Source: Fennellomyces sp. T-0311 (Eukaryota; Mucoromycota; Mucoromycetes; Mucorales; Lichtheimiaceae). From it: DNA of 64,000 bases. The notes under the pieces were generated by a model. The model ran no database searches and had not been told where the DNA came from. It was given only the letters and a program-made list of their open reading frames with translations. The translations under genes were made by a program, and so were the position numbers. How positions within the stretch are numbered: the first letter of the stretch is position 1; each line of letters starts with the position of its first letter. The stretch is taken from contig JALLLT010000056.1 of the NCBI GenBank assembly GCA_025266875.1, forward strand, positions 124,001 through 188,000. The letters are read 5' to 3'. This document shows positions 1 through 12,301 of this stretch, piece by piece.

Positions 1-1164
1 TACCGGTGGCACCCCGATAAGTGTGCGATCATAGTGCCGCCATCGCAACGGAACAGCAGCCAGGAGACAGACACACAGTACACTATCTACAATACCACAA
101 TACGCAAAGTACCCAGCTTCCAATACCTGGGTATTCCGTTCACGTACCAGGGTATCGATAGTGAGCAGCTCATCAACCAGCGTATTACGAAGGCAACTGG
201 TAGTATGGCAATGCTCCGACAACTGGGTATCCATCAATATGGTATCGGATTATGGCCAGCCTTACGTACCTACCGCTCGTTTGTGCGCCCAGTTCTGGAA
301 TACGGTATCGCAATCACGGCACTATCGGTGAAGCAACTCGAGAAACTACACAAAGCTCAGACCGGATGCATCAAGATGGCTTTCAATCGCAGTAACTCAA
401 CAATCTTTCCTATCATAGTTGCTATGGTAATGGCTGGTTTGCCATCGATGCAGCTTCGGGCACGAGCTCTACAACTCAAATTTGTCACTCGATTACGCAC
501 ACTACCGATGTCAAGCATGGTACGATCAGTAGAGCTGTCAATCCTCTGGGACGCCAAGAAGAAGCCTAATGACGGCCAATGGAAAAAGCTGACAACAGCA
601 AACCCACTCCATAAAGAGTACGCCAAACTGCAAGGCCATCTAGATGCACCGAAGGACCCAACGGAAGCAGCAATTGCTAACAAACGGGACGACGAATTCA
701 AATCACGAGTCAACAAGTACAAGACAATCCGCTGCCTCCGACAACAGAGAATAGTTGACCCAATACTATATTTAAGCGCCCTCCCTAAGGATAGACATCG
801 ACTAGTCCGGTGGCGCATGCACTGGCTCCCTTCATACCCGTTAAAGGACTGTCGATGTGGTACTGTTGCCGCGACGCGAGAGCACTACACCACTTGCCCC
901 CAAACAGGCACTTCGATGGAGGAGTTATTAGATGCCTTCGGCACTATCCCCGCGCTAACTGACGAGATGCAGCCGCTGGACCACATAATGAACTGCTTGC
1001 CGCGTTCAAATCCTGGACTGCTACGAGGCAAATGGAAGATGGCATGGCCCGCCCTGATTCATGTGCTACGCAAGATCGACTACCTGAGTCACCCAATTAC
1101 TGAGATCGGAGAAGAAGAACCAGCCCTGGAAGTCGCCTTACAAGCCCCTACTGACCACCCATAA
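1..1164 (+). mobile_element. LINE (non-LTR) retrotransposon, C-terminal part of the reverse transcriptase ORF
   Basis: The reading frame is open from the first base and ends at TAA 1162-1164, so the element enters from outside the window. The protein has the region downstream of the RT active site (LGIPF motif, then a long basic helical stretch with [20 protein letters not shown]) and, near residue 285, a CxC...HxxxxC cluster (CRC, then H and C in EHYTTC) like the C-terminal zinc knuckle of R1/L1-like LINEs. No RT palm (YADD) is present because it lies upstream of base 1. Two other copies are in this window: 38.8-40.0 kb (minus, with YADD and GVLQGS) and 14.0-14.45 kb (minus). All three share the GLTRGKWKKAWPAL or [13 protein letters not shown] blocks. 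This copy has no stop or frameshift over 387 codons, so it is the youngest of the three. Confidence 0.85.
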
Positions 1165-1381
1165 CCCAACGCACATGATATGTGTGATGGTATCTATCAT
1201 AGCATTATCTCCCACTAAAATCCCAAGCACCTCGCTACTATTTTTTTGTTTCAAATCCGACCTGTCTTTTTTCTCCCTAAAGGGGTTTTTTCAGACATGG
1301 TTATACTATTCTTCGTACCGCAAGGAAGTGACCTTATGCCTATAGGAGCAGGCCAATCATCTTCCACCAAATAAATATACA
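1165..1381 (+). repeat. LINE 3' UTR
   Basis: Noncoding tail directly after the LINE ORF. It contains a block (about 1261-1381) that recurs at 4141-4280, 14025-14134 (minus) and 22033-22165: a pyrimidine-rich start, TTTTTTCAGA, then GTACCGCAAGGAA, then GGAGCAGG or a close variant, then CTTCCACCAAATAAA. The conserved order across copies shows that this is the mobile element tail and not host sequence. Confidence 0.75.
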
Positions 1382-1479
1382 TTTTCAACTATGTCCGCAT
1401 GAGTGAGTTTTACCGAAAAGGAAAGTGAGAGATAACCGTTCCGAGGTAACGACCAATGGTCACATTCATGTTGGAATAC

Positions 1480-3437
1480 AACACAATTCCTGGGAAGCTC
1501 ACAATTGCTTGAGTGTACGATGAGTAGTGGAATCCAGTACTGAAAGGCTTATCAATCGTAAATGCCTAGAGGCAGCAAGATTTTCTGTAACATACCCCCC
1601 CCCCCCGAATAGAGTGTAAGGGGACATGATTTTGGCTGTCTGGGCGGAGGGGCACGATGATAGAAAAGTGTGCATATTCTGTTGTATATTCATTAAGCAC
1701 CACGTGGTATCATATAACCCGAGTTCAAAGTCGACTAAGCTGGGAGAGCTGTGCTGCGCAAGTAATCCGTATATGTTTCTTCATCTTCAAGGAGGCTGAG
1801 TAACCTGCCATGTACCCTCAGTGGTCGTAAGGAGTTGTTGTTATATTGCAACAATAGGTTGAGTTGTTTAAATAGATCGGTTGTCCGTAATCCAGATATG
1901 GCTTGAAATTCATTATTAGAGCTAATTAACAGCTCTTTGACTCCTGAACTTTCGTCTGATACCTGACGCGAAAAACTGAAGGATTCGGCATAGTTGCCGA
2001 ATATAAGTATGTGAAGTTGTTTACAATGCTTACGGACTAACACCAAAACAGGTAAAGGCATAGTGTTTCCCCAGCGGAGCCTCAGAGTAAACAAGTCTAG
2101 GCAACTCTTGAGAAGCGCAATGAAACTTTGTTCTCCAGGACCCAATCCAATGTGAGTTTGGTCAAGGGAGACCTTGGAATAATTGGTGGTATGGTAATAG
2201 CTCGCCATATACCAGGTTTTCCTGTAGATTTCAATAGCAAGTAGCAGACGTAAAGAAGAACCCTTTTGGTTCGTTATTAGCACTTACTCCTTGCAGTAAA
2301 ATCAGCAGTGAGTGATTGTAAGCTAGACTGTTCATTCACCAACTCTACTATCAATTGAATGTGTTTTGCCAGTTCTCTATCCCGAATACAGTCATGTGCT
2401 TCAAGGTATCGCGGTTCAGCTGCAATACTGAACGTATGTGGGTGTGACAAACGCCATGGATTGCTATAGATTATATGAATATACCAAGGTTACAGAATGC
2501 AAGCAACACTAGCTTACTAAGAGATTCACGGTTACTCCATTTGCTCTTGATTAAATGCTGATGTATAATTTCGGGTGTTTGTCAGCAAGGTTTCTATATT
2601 GCCGGAATTGTCGGTGTCGCGGGTAGTTGAAAATTCTGCTGCAGATGGAAATAATCTGCAAAATGGCACTGTATAAGCGAACATCAACAGGATATCCTGA
2701 GTAACTCTTACCGAAGTACAAATCAAGCCCTCTGACTTTACTTTCTGGTATACGAGTAAGGAAGCGTCTCGTAGGCGATATCTGTGCGAAAAAGCCTTGG
2801 GAGTTCACTGCAAACCATATGTCGTGCCATTAATGCATTACAAGTTTCTCCCATGATCGACAAGTGAGTGCCAGTTGCACTTTGATCGGCAGGTCTAGTG
2901 AACAAAAAGATATGGGATAGAACTTCGTCAGGGAATGCACTTATGATGGTTTGATTGTGCCAATTAACCTTCTTGAGTATATCCTCGCGCTTTCGGAAAC
3001 GCATCAATCGCTCGAGACTCAGTATAGGTAAAGCCTGGATTCCGCTTTCAAGAGTAACTAGCACCTTCTGAAACTGGCTCTAAAAGTAGTAGATGCTGAC
3101 GGGTACCAAACAACTGTCCTGCGCTCATCGTAGTCTCCTTTTGCTTCACAACAATTCAATCACATATTACTTGATTGTACTTTCCTTGCATCTCGTAGAC
3201 AGCAGCGCGGTGCAGACAAAGTACTCTCATTACATCTTCCAAGGCGGCTATTCCGACGGTACTGTCTATGGCGAAATCAAACTTTCTGTTAAAGTACGTG
3301 TTCTTACCATCTGGAAATGCTGAGTGAATAGATAAAAGATCGAGCGCCTTTTTAGAATAGAGCGAGTAGCCTTCACCTCGCTTGAATGTAATTGGGAATG
3401 ATGCTCCTACATTGTTTGTTGAACCTGTAAAACAGTG
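1480..3437 (-). pseudogene. Broken copy of the TPR/F-box/LRR gene at 9.8-12.3 kb
   Basis: Five open fragments on the minus strand (1499-1693, 1735-2283, 2532-2726, 2738-3064, 3156-3455) match, in order, the protein of the intact gene at 9823-12301. Shared blocks include LRWGNTM, FGNYAES, SSCPS.QT.KI..PYTLFG, the TPR part FD/LAIDS...AALED and the F-box part FPxEVLSHI. The frame is broken many times, part of the LRR half is missing, and a run of C lies at 1598-1607. It is therefore a dead paralogue. It lies between a LINE 3' end and a solo LINE tail, so duplication may have been followed by repeat insertion. Confidence 0.85.
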
Positions 3438-4140
3438 TATGAATAAGTCTAGCATTTGTTCGTTTCAACCTTTAATGCTAGTCAGAAATGGCTTGCCGTG
3501 GAGAGCCAAGTCGACTAAACGGTCAAGGCAGATAAATCTAGTCGATTCGAAAATTAGTATCCTCGCAAGATTCTCTGAAAAAGGGTATAGGGTCAGAGTG
3601 TTGTATGAATGTTTAGTCCGTCTGCCAGCGATTCCAATTGTCGTATATGTTTTCGCACCGACTTAAAAGTGGATGTATTTCCAGGAATATCCCCTAAAAT
3701 ACCAAATACAACAGCAACTTTTTTATCGGACCGAATGCTTATGGCCTTTTATGAGACTTTGATGCAGCGTGTAAGTGTTAAAACGACTGAACTCTAAAGA
3801 TATATCCAACAACACAAATTAATACAACAATGATACTGACCTGATGAATCCTAATCATACCTGATGATTTTCAAAAAAAAAAAAAGTGAGGGATTAATCC
3901 GTAAGAAAAATGCGTGTCCTTCGTTTCGCTTTGCAAGGGTATGTGTCCGTAACTTAATTATGTATAGTGAGAACCTTGGATTAAGATGTATTAAGTGATT
4001 CTTATAAATTCATATGTTTCACTTCGTAATGATTACGACTATAGCTGCATTCCGCAGTTCGATTACATGATCTATACAAAAAGTCACCGAGATTGACGGG
4101 TTTATGTGTTGCTCTAGATCATTATCTTTATCAAACAGGC
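3438..4140. other. AT-rich spacer, no gene seen
   Basis: Short open frames here (for example 3609-3797) have no recognisable domain. The first part (3438-3540) still resembles the upstream region of the intact F-box gene (12323-12450; shared GGAGAGCCAAG block), so the duplication included promoter DNA. Confidence 0.5.
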
Positions 4141-4280
4141 CCGTCTTTTCCCAATATGGTTTTTTCAGACATGCACATGAGCTTATACTTATACTATATG
4201 CATACTTGTACCGCAAGGAAGCGACCATATCCATAAAGGGACAGGTTTATTAGCCTTCCACCAATAAATAAATACAACTA
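4141..4280 (+). repeat. Solo LINE 3' tail
   Basis: Matches the 3' UTR of the LINE at 1-1381 (CGTCTTTTCCC, TTTTTTCAGACATG, GTACCGCAAGGAAG, CTTCCACCAATAAATAAATAC) but has no coding part. This is what strong 5' truncation during target-primed reverse transcription would leave. Confidence 0.7.
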
Positions 4281-5312
4281 TACAAAAAAATCGAACGCTC
4301 GGCAATCCTATAAAGTACAAACTATACATTTCCCGTCGAATGTCATCATAAAGACTTGATAAGACTATTTTACCTTTTCCATCCATTTTATCTAGAATGG
4401 CATATAGTAAACTGGTAACTCCCGCTTTTTTTTTTTTTTGGCTATTTTTGAAATAACTTGGCCTTTTACAAATTTGGCAATGCATGAGAGTGAAAAGAAA
4501 AAAAAAGTAGCAGAGTCTATCGACGAATTATCTAGAATGTGGCTGAGAGCTTATGATTATTTCTACTACTACAACCCTTGTGCGCAATCTTTATCGTTTA
4601 TGCTTTTAAAGAGATGACTGACAATCGTATTTTTTTTCTACAGACTTTTAGTGATTTTCTTCAAAATCCTCTAGAGCCGGTCCGAATCTGATTTTGCCAA
4701 TCACATCGCTTACAAAAAATCAGAACTTCACGATTTTTTTTTGCTGATTTTTATAACTGTTGAATGCAGCTTATTGTTAAAAACAATTCAAATATTTTGC
4801 ACAAATGTCACATGCTCTACATCAGGCTACTGTCAATCAATCAAAAAGGAGTGAATGAATTTGACGCATTCAGCGATCTGGAAGCATTTCAAAGCATGCA
4901 AATAAAGCTATTCCTAATTATGCACTATTTATTGCTTCGCCCCAAATTTCCGCAAATCCGATACAAAGTATGTAGGGCTAGAACGACATCTTTTGGTATC
5001 TTATTGCAACTGTTGGATGCAATGAAAATCAGATTAATTGCCATGAAAATACGGGCATTTGTCATCGTGTTATGCATAAAACTTTTGAGATAGCGAGCAT
5101 TGGTTGGTTATTATATACCAGCAATGATGAGAATTTGTCAAAGTAATACTATCCTGAGTTCTTTAGTGGTACATTGGGGCATGTGAAAGAAACCAGATAA
5201 TTAGCATAAAACAGGCCAGAATAAAAGTCTGTGAAACAGTACGCAGAACATTGCTAAAAAATCTCATAATCCTGGCATTCTATCATTTTTCACAGATCAA
5301 AAGGTGGCCAGT
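4281..5312. other. AT-rich spacer upstream of a Kre9/KNH-like gene copy
   Basis: No convincing gene. An open frame at 4764-5093 (109 codons) has no domain I recognise. The last about 40 bases before 5313 (TTTTTCACAGATCAAAA then GTGGCCA) are similar to those before the second family copy at 22492, so promoter or 5' UTR sequence is shared. Confidence 0.5.
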
Positions 5313-6050
5313 ATGCCGCAACAGCAATTGTTTACGGCTGTCATTACTGCGCTCCTAGTAGAAACGCTTCTGCCACAAGTATTGGGATGGGGAGTTGAGA
5401 TTACGTGCGAAAGCGATGATTACTGTCAAGCCGGTGAAAATTTGATAATGTTCAACATAGCTGATGTGTCCGTCTACATAGAAACTTTCAATTTTTGGGT
5501 CTCCCAAGGCCGAACCAACAACAGCTTAACCAGAATGGCATCAATGGGAACAGAATTGTTTCGAGGCTATGGCATATGAAAATATCATCCAATATTACAA
5601 CGGGAGACAATTACTACTTTGAGGCGTACGAAAACCCGGGAGGTTCAGGAGGCGCATTGGGCCCATTCAGTGTACTTGGTGCAAACGAACCTACACCTTC
5701 AGGTGGTAGTGGCGGTGGCGATGGCAGCTATACCTCTTACATCAACCCTGCCTATACCTATTATCCACCGTACATTTACCCATCATATACGTATTCGTCA
5801 TATACATACAGACCCACATCTGGATCAGATAGCGATTCCGACGAGTATGAAAACTAGTTACATGCCCTATTTGTTGGTCGTATCGTTGGAGGAGTTGTGG
5901 GCTCAGTTGTTGGTGTTGCCATTGTAAGTAAACGAAAATTTCAAAAAGCGGAAAAGGAAATTGAATTTAACTGTTCATGTGATTTTTTCGGCGGGCTTGA
6001 AGTATCTGGGCCTGAAGTAAGGCGAATGAACGACCGAGCTAGTCTTTATG

Positions 6051-6154
6051 TCTTACCTAGGCAGCCTATGAAGTGTCGAGCTACGCTCGGTGTTTCACAA
6101 TGTCTTACCTGAAGCAGCCTATGAAATGCTTAGCTACGCTCTGAGTTACACAAG
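6051..6154 (+). repeat. 52-bp direct repeat, two copies, inside the 1515-bp unit
   Basis: TCTTACCT...CAGCCTATGAA...AGCTACGCTC...CACA occurs at 6051-6102 and again at 6103-6154 with about ten mismatches. The same pair recurs at 7566-7669 in unit 2. Confidence 0.75.
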
Positions 6155-6577
6155 GAAAGCCATCATCAACATTCACTACGACGGATAGAAGCAGAACATA
6201 AGTTGTAGTTTAGAAATTTTATATGCCACTCTGGTGCCCTTTTTTTACGGCACCCGAATAAATTTCTTATCTACAAAAAAAAGAAAGCCATTATTAAAGC
6301 ATGTCAAAGACAGACGGACCACAACATCAACTGACAACCAAAAAAGTGAAAATGTTATTTCATAACGCTCGCCACAAAAGTATTGTATATGGAATTATAG
6401 CTAGTTTTCTGTATCCTAATGGAGCATCTCTTATATTCGACAATTGAATAAATTGCCTTCAATACAAAAGAAGAAAAACCACATTTGTTATATACATAAA
6501 CATTTCTTACAGAAGAATGATAATAATGATTTCACATGGCGCTTTGTCATTGATTAAACTACATTCTTGCTAAATGA

Positions 6578-6895
6578 TTTCGTTGCAGTAACTATTATGC
6601 TCTAATTTGGTCAAATGATAATGGCAGTAATCATTCCAGTCTTAAGCTTTTAGAATTTGGAAGTAAATTACAGTATGCTGCTGATAATGTATACGCTGCC
6701 TGGTATACCAGTCAAGTTCCAGCGCGGACCATGGCAAACTACGACGCCGAAGCACAGGTTATGCGAGAGCACCTCCAGTTACCGGTAAAAAAAATGCTAA
6801 ACAGAAATCTGCCAGCTAATGTACTAACCGCTGCGGAAGTTGCTGAATCGAATGAAAACTCGCTTATGTTTGCACCGGTCATTTTCGCAAGTTGA
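6578..6895 (+). other. Exon-like open frame and Pro/Gln-rich frames in the 1515-bp unit
   Basis: A frame without a start ATG runs 6578-6892 to TGA 6893-6895 and has good protein-like composition (contains YALIWSNDNGSNHS and EAQVMREHLQLPVKK). It is followed by broken Pro/Gln-rich frames up to about 7260. A plausible acceptor (TTTCGTTGCAG, ending 6588) lies just inside it. Repeated at 8093-8410. I do not recognise the family. It may be captured host exons or the remains of an element protein. Confidence 0.35.
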
Positions 6896-9393
6896 TGTTC
6901 ATCAAACTCATATTAATTACCAGCAACGATATCAGCCCATCAATCAGTAGCTCCCGTTCCTTCGCGAACATATCTATCGTTACTGAGACCAGCACCGTAT
7001 CCACAGTCTACATCAGCGCTTGGCAAGATGCCTCCCTATCCATTTCCACCGCCACAGCAGCAAATATATTACAAATGCCACAGACACCTTCACAGCAGCA
7101 ACCGATACAATATGACAATATGCCACCACAAAAAAGATTTCGACACCTTTCAGCAGCGCCCAGTTCACCTATATCAACTCTCCATTAGTCAGCGCATCAT
7201 CCCAAGCAGAGATTCCCGCCAGGACCATTCGTACATATACAATATGCAAAACGATTGATTGCAAAGGGCGCGTAAGTTCAAAAATTGTGACACCGCGTCA
7301 TAGTTTATATAATAATTAATAAAGTACCATCGCCTCATATAGCATTGAAGCGTATTTTGTTGGTTTACCGAAAATTCTCCTTTCAGGCTTCATCGAAACC
7401 ATGCAACAATGCATTTATAGGCGCTTCCAGTGCCTGTAAATACATTCTTAAAAAATCAAAGAATTAATTACCTCGAGCCCAGACATGTTATACGTGCCTT
7501 TTTCGGCGGGCTTGAAGTATCTGGGCCTGAAGTAAGGCGAATGAACGACCGAGCTAGTCTTTATGTCTTACCTAGGCAGCCTATGAAGTGTCGAGCTACG
7601 CTCGGTGTTTCACAATGTCTTACCTGAAGCAGCCTATGAAATGCTTAGCTACGCTCTGAGTTACACAAGGAAAGCCATCATCAACATTCACTACGACGGA
7701 TAGAAGCAGAACATAAGTTGTAGTTTAGAAATTTTATATGCCACTCTGGTGCCCTTTTTTTACGGCACCCGAATAAATTTCTTATCTACAAAAAAAAGAA
7801 AGCCATTATTAAAGCATGTCAAAGACAGACGGACCACAACATCAACTGACAACCAAAAAAGTGAAAATGTTATTTCATAACGCTCGCCACAAAAGTATTG
7901 TATATGGAATTATAGCTAGTTTTCTGTATCCTAATGGAGCATCTCTTATATTCGACAATTGAATAAATTGCCTTCAATACAAAAGAAGAAAAACCACATT
8001 TGTTATATACATAAACATTTCTTACAGAAGAATGATAATAATGATTTCACATGGCGCTTTGTCATTGATTAAACTACATTCTTGCTAAATGATTTCGTTG
8101 CAGTAACTATTATGCTCTAATTTGGTCAAATGATAATGGCAGTAATCATTCCAGTCTTAAGCTTTTAGAATTTGGAAGTAAATTACAGTATGCTGCTGAT
8201 AATGTATACGCTGCCTGGTATACCAGTCAAGTTCCAGCGCGGACCATGGCAAACTACGACGCCGAAGCACAGGTTATGCGAGAGCACCTCCAGTTACCGG
8301 TAAAAAAAATGCTAAACAGAAATCTGCCAGCTAATGTACTAACCGCTGCGGAAGTTGCTGAATCGAATGAAAACTCGCTTATGTTTGCACCGGTCATTTT
8401 CGCAAGTTGATGTTCATCAAACTCATATTAATTACCAGCAACGATATCAGCCCATCAATCAGTAGCTCCCGTTCCTTCGCGAACATATCTATCGTTACTG
8501 AGACCAGCACCGTATCCACAGTCTACATCAGCGCTTGGCAAGATGCCTCCCTATCCATTTCCACCGCCACAGCAGCAAATATATTACAAATGCCACAGAC
8601 ACCTTCACAGCAGCAACCGATACAATATGACAATATGCCACCACAAAAAAGATTTCGACACCTTTCAGCAGCGCCCAGTTCACCTATATCAACTCTCCAT
8701 TAGTCAGCGCATCATCCCAAGCAGAGATTCCCGCCAGGACCATTCGTACATATACAATATGCAAAACGATTGATTGCAAAGGGCGCGTAAGTTCAAAAAT
8801 TGTGACACCGCGTCATAGTTTATATAATAATTAATAAAGTACCATCGCCTCATATAGCATTGAAGCGTATTTTGTTGGTTTACCGAAAATTCTCCTTTCA
8901 GGCTTCATCGAAACCATGCAACAATGCATTTATAGGCGCTTCCAGTGCCTGTAAATACATTCTTAAAAAATCAAAGAATTAATTACCTCGAGCCCAGACA
9001 TGTTATACGTGCCTTTTTTTCTTGTAGATCATAGGGATATTCTTCTATATGCGTCGCCGTCAACGTCGACTATTGCAAGAACAAGGACAGAATCCATAGG
9101 CTTCACCGTATCAAACACATGATGTTGGTAGTACCACCTCTCCCCCAATGATGCACATGGTGGCTATGCCAGTCCCCCCTGGTCAAGAACCTCAACAGCC
9201 GTCTCAACCTGGATACTACTATGCCATGCTGGCTCCGCAGCAACCATCTCCCGGTTTCGTCCAACCACCACCGCATGGGAATTTCTCGAATAGTAACTGT
9301 GGAAGTTTTACTGGTCATGTACCAGAAAATAGTAGTCCACCACCGGGAGCAACACCACATCCGCCAAATGCGTTTTTACAAGGTGGGCAATAA

Positions 9394-9822
9394 CAAGTGC
9401 TGTCACCTACATAGCACTTTTTCCCTACCAGCTGTATTGTTACTTTTATGATGTATTTTAATACGGTATATTTCGTATATATAAGAGGATTAGATAAAAT
9501 TACCTGTATGGATATCCTCCTATGATGCATAAAGTCATCAACAACGAATAGATGTACAATTTTTATGAACGTAGAAGCTAACATGGTTCTGTTTTTTATC
9601 TTTAGTAATCAGCTCTTTTTGCCTGATCCAAGATTTATCCATTTTCGTCAAAAAATCAAGAACACGATGAATATTTTAATTGGTGGGTACATATATACCA
9701 TATGACATGATTCGCTTAAGTTGGTACAAAGTAGTAGGGATATCGGAGTATTGGTGTATAGTAAATAAGACAATATGAAGTGCACTTGCCTTCAACAAAG
9801 CTAGGGTTGCATATTAGACTTG
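9394..9822. other. Spacer between convergent gene 3' ends
   Basis: No gene seen between the tail of the Kre9/KNH-like copy 1 and the stop of the minus-strand F-box gene. AT-rich. Confidence 0.5.
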
Positions 9823-12301
9823 TCATCGTATAACCTCTGTGCGCAAATCTTCGATCGTATATCTTCTATGTGCATCATTTCCTTCCAGTCGTTCATATCG
9901 TGCAGGTTTATGACCCTTCAAGTAATTGACGCCGCCACTATAAACGTAAACAACAATTAATTGCGGATGTATCTGGAATTCCTCGAGCAACGCAGACATG
10001 TCGAGTTCGGTAAACAGCTCATTGCGGTCATATAGTGATAGTTCACGTAAATGCTGAATTGCTGCTAATGCATGTATCTCGTGTATCGTCAATGACTGAT
10101 CCAAAGGAACGGGTAGTGAAAGTCGCTTCACTTGGGTATGTTTAAGGTTACTGAGTATACGGAAGAACGTTACCGTGGACAAACCGAGTCCATAAAAGCG
10201 TATTTCACTGATTCCAGGACAGTGAGTAGCAAGAACATTGGTTATATTTATCAATATCGTGTCAAAGTTGTTGGTAGAGATGACCAATGGAAAATCCAGC
10301 GATAATTTTTGCATGTTAGCTGCGTTCGTGACGAGTTGTTCCATGTTTTTTGACATAGCGTATCCTCGGTTTAACTGCTTCTGAAGGGCATAAGGATCAT
10401 TGGCTGTGCGATGTGTGGTAGCCTCTTGTATTGATAGACCTATTGACTGCAAATGCCTAAGGGGGCGAATGCCTTCCACAACCTTCTCCCCGAATAAGGT
10501 ATAAGGACCTTTAATTTTTACCGTCTGGATGGAAGGACATGACGATATAAAAAGGAGCGTCTGTCTTTGGGAGTTCATGGGACACCATGCGGTATCGTAC
10601 AGTCCGAGTTCAAAATGGAGTAGGCTTGGAAAATTGTGTTGCACGAGGAATTCGCATATACTTTCTCCACGTTCAGTGAGACCAAGTAGCCGGCCATCTA
10701 GTCTCAGTGTTTGTAAGGAGTTGTGATTATCTTGCAGCAGGAAATTGAGCTGCTCCAATATTTCACTGGTCGATAATCCAGATACATCTTGAAATCCATC
10801 GTCCGTGCTAATTGACAATTCCTTGATTCCTGGCATTTCGTCGGGTATTTGAAGCGGAAAATTGGAGGATTCGGCATAGTTACCAAACATAAGGATCTGA
10901 AGTCGTTTACAGTACATACGAGTTGACACCAAAACAGGTGAAAGCATTGTATTTCCCCAACGGAGCTTCAAAGTAACCAAATGTGGGCAACTCTTGAGAA
11001 GCGCAGTGAAGCTTTCTTCTGTCAGGTCACAATCCAATGCAAGTTTGGTCAAGTGGGACCTTGGAATATTTGGTGGTATGGTAATAGCTCGTTGTATACC
11101 AGGTTTTCCTGTAGAATTGAATAACAAATAACACAAGTAAATAAAAACTCTTTTGGTTCATTACTAGCACTTACTCTTTCCAATAAAATGTGCAGTGAGT
11201 GATTGTAAGATAGGCTGTTCATTCACCAGGTCGATTATCAATTGAATGTCGTTTTCAAGTTCTCTATCGCGAAATACAGTGATGTGTCTCAAGGTGCCGC
11301 GGTTCAACCGCAAAACAGGACGTAAGAGGGTATGACAAAAGCCGTTAATTGCTGTAAATGATATGAGTATTACTAACACAGAATGTAAACAATAATATCT
11401 TACTGAGGGATTCAAGGTTGTTCCATCCGCTTGCAATCGAATGCTGATGTATAGTTATGGCGTGCTCGTCCGCGACATTTCTATACTGCCATAGGTAGTC
11501 GCCGTTTCGCCTTGGACCAGAACTCTGCAGCAGGTTCAAATAATCTACAAAGTGGCACTGAATGAGTGAATAATCAAAATAACACGTGATGTAACGCTTA
11601 CCGAAACGCAAAACAAGTGCTCGGACGTTTTCTTTCGGTATACGGGCAAGGAATCGTCGTGTAGGTGGCGTGCATGTGGAAAACCCTTGAGAGTTCACTG
11701 TGAACCACATATTGTGCCATTCGTGCATTATAAACCTCTCCCAGGATCGGCAGGTAAGTGCCAGTTGTACTTGATCGGCGGTTCTGGTGAACGATAAGAT
11801 GTGGGATAGGACCTCGTAAGGAAACACACGGATGATGACCTGATTGTGCGAATCGATCTCCTTGACCATTTCATCGCGTTTTTGATAAAGCACTGATTGC
11901 CCGAGGGGCACTTTAGGCAAGGCATTAATTCCGTTTTCAAGAGTATTTAGCACGTTTTGAAACTGGTGCTGGAAGTAATATCCGCTGGCACGTGCCAAGT
12001 AACTGTCCGAGCCAGCTGCGGTCTGCTTCTGTTCCGCAACGATGCAATCGTTGATCGCTTGATCGTAATTTCCTTGCATTTCATAGACAGCTGCACGGTG
12101 CAAATGAAGTACTGACATTATATCTTCCAAAGCGGCCATCGAACGATTGTAACTGTCGATGGCCAATTCAAACTTTTTGTTAAAGTACGCATTCTTGCCA
12201 TCTTGAAATGCCGATTGCACGAGTAAAAAGTCGAGCTCCGTCCTCGAATAGAGTGAGTAGGCTTCGCCTTGTTTGAATGTCGTTGTGAAAATTCTGGACA
12301 T
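9823..12301 (-). CDS. TPR/F-box/LRR protein (Pof3/Dia2-like architecture)
   Basis: Probable substrate receptor of an SCF ubiquitin ligase. Exons: 12301-11602, 11544-11404, 11351-11175, 11108-9823; introns of 57, 52 and 66 nt with GTAAGC/GTAAGA/GTAAGT donors and TAG/CAG acceptors that keep frame, giving 767 aa. Residues about 15-120 hold TPR-like helices (KKFELAIDSYNRSMAALED, ending in YDQAINDC); about 160-205 hold an F-box (FPYEVLSHILSF, then LTCRSWERFI); the rest is leucine-rich repeats (LTKLALDC, LKSCPHLVTLKLRWG, and so on). TPR plus F-box plus LRR is the order in S. pombe Pof3 and S. cerevisiae Dia2, and such genes are multiplied in Mucoromycota. Start: ATG 12301 is the first ATG of the frame; an acceptor-like GTGTTGCAG ends at 12316, so a further 5' exon is possible. 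A dead copy lies at 1.5-3.4 kb. Confidence 0.8.

Larger units (their letters stand above)
5984..9013 (+). repeat. Tandem duplication of a 1515-bp unit (two apparently identical copies)
   Basis: Unit 1 is 5984-7498 and unit 2 is 7499-9013. Every landmark checked, including open frames 6892-7188/8407-8703 and 7028-7258/8543-8773, is offset by exactly 1515 with identical translations. Both copies lie within the intron of the Kre9/KNH-like copy 1. The unit ends are weakly inverted (both read inward to TCTGGGC about 15-20 bases from the end, 17 of 28 positions alike), and T-rich runs flank and join the units. It could be an inserted element that then duplicated in tandem, or an assembly duplication. 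Confidence 0.9.
5313..9393 (+). pseudogene. Kre9/KNH-like secreted single-pass membrane protein, copy 1 (broken, intron invaded)
   Basis: Exon 1 runs 5313-5923: signal peptide (ATG 5313; GTG 5304 is only an upstream in-frame codon), a domain with the WGVEITC start, ITTGDNYYFEAYENPGG and GPFSVLG, a Gly/Ser/Tyr/Pro-rich stalk, and the first half of a Gly/Val-rich membrane helix ending at donor GTAAGT (5924). Exon 2 begins at 9028 after CTTGTAG and continues the helix (IIGIFFYMRRRQRR), then a Pro/Gln-rich tail to TAA 9391-9393. The intact relative at 23980 has the same exon structure with a 63-nt intron; here the intron is 3104 nt because two 1515-bp units sit in it. Damage: a 1-nt frameshift between about 5540 and 5595, TAG at 5855-5857 and TAG at 9097-9099. 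Kre9/KNH assignment is by eye from domain pattern and is tentative. Confidence 0.75.
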
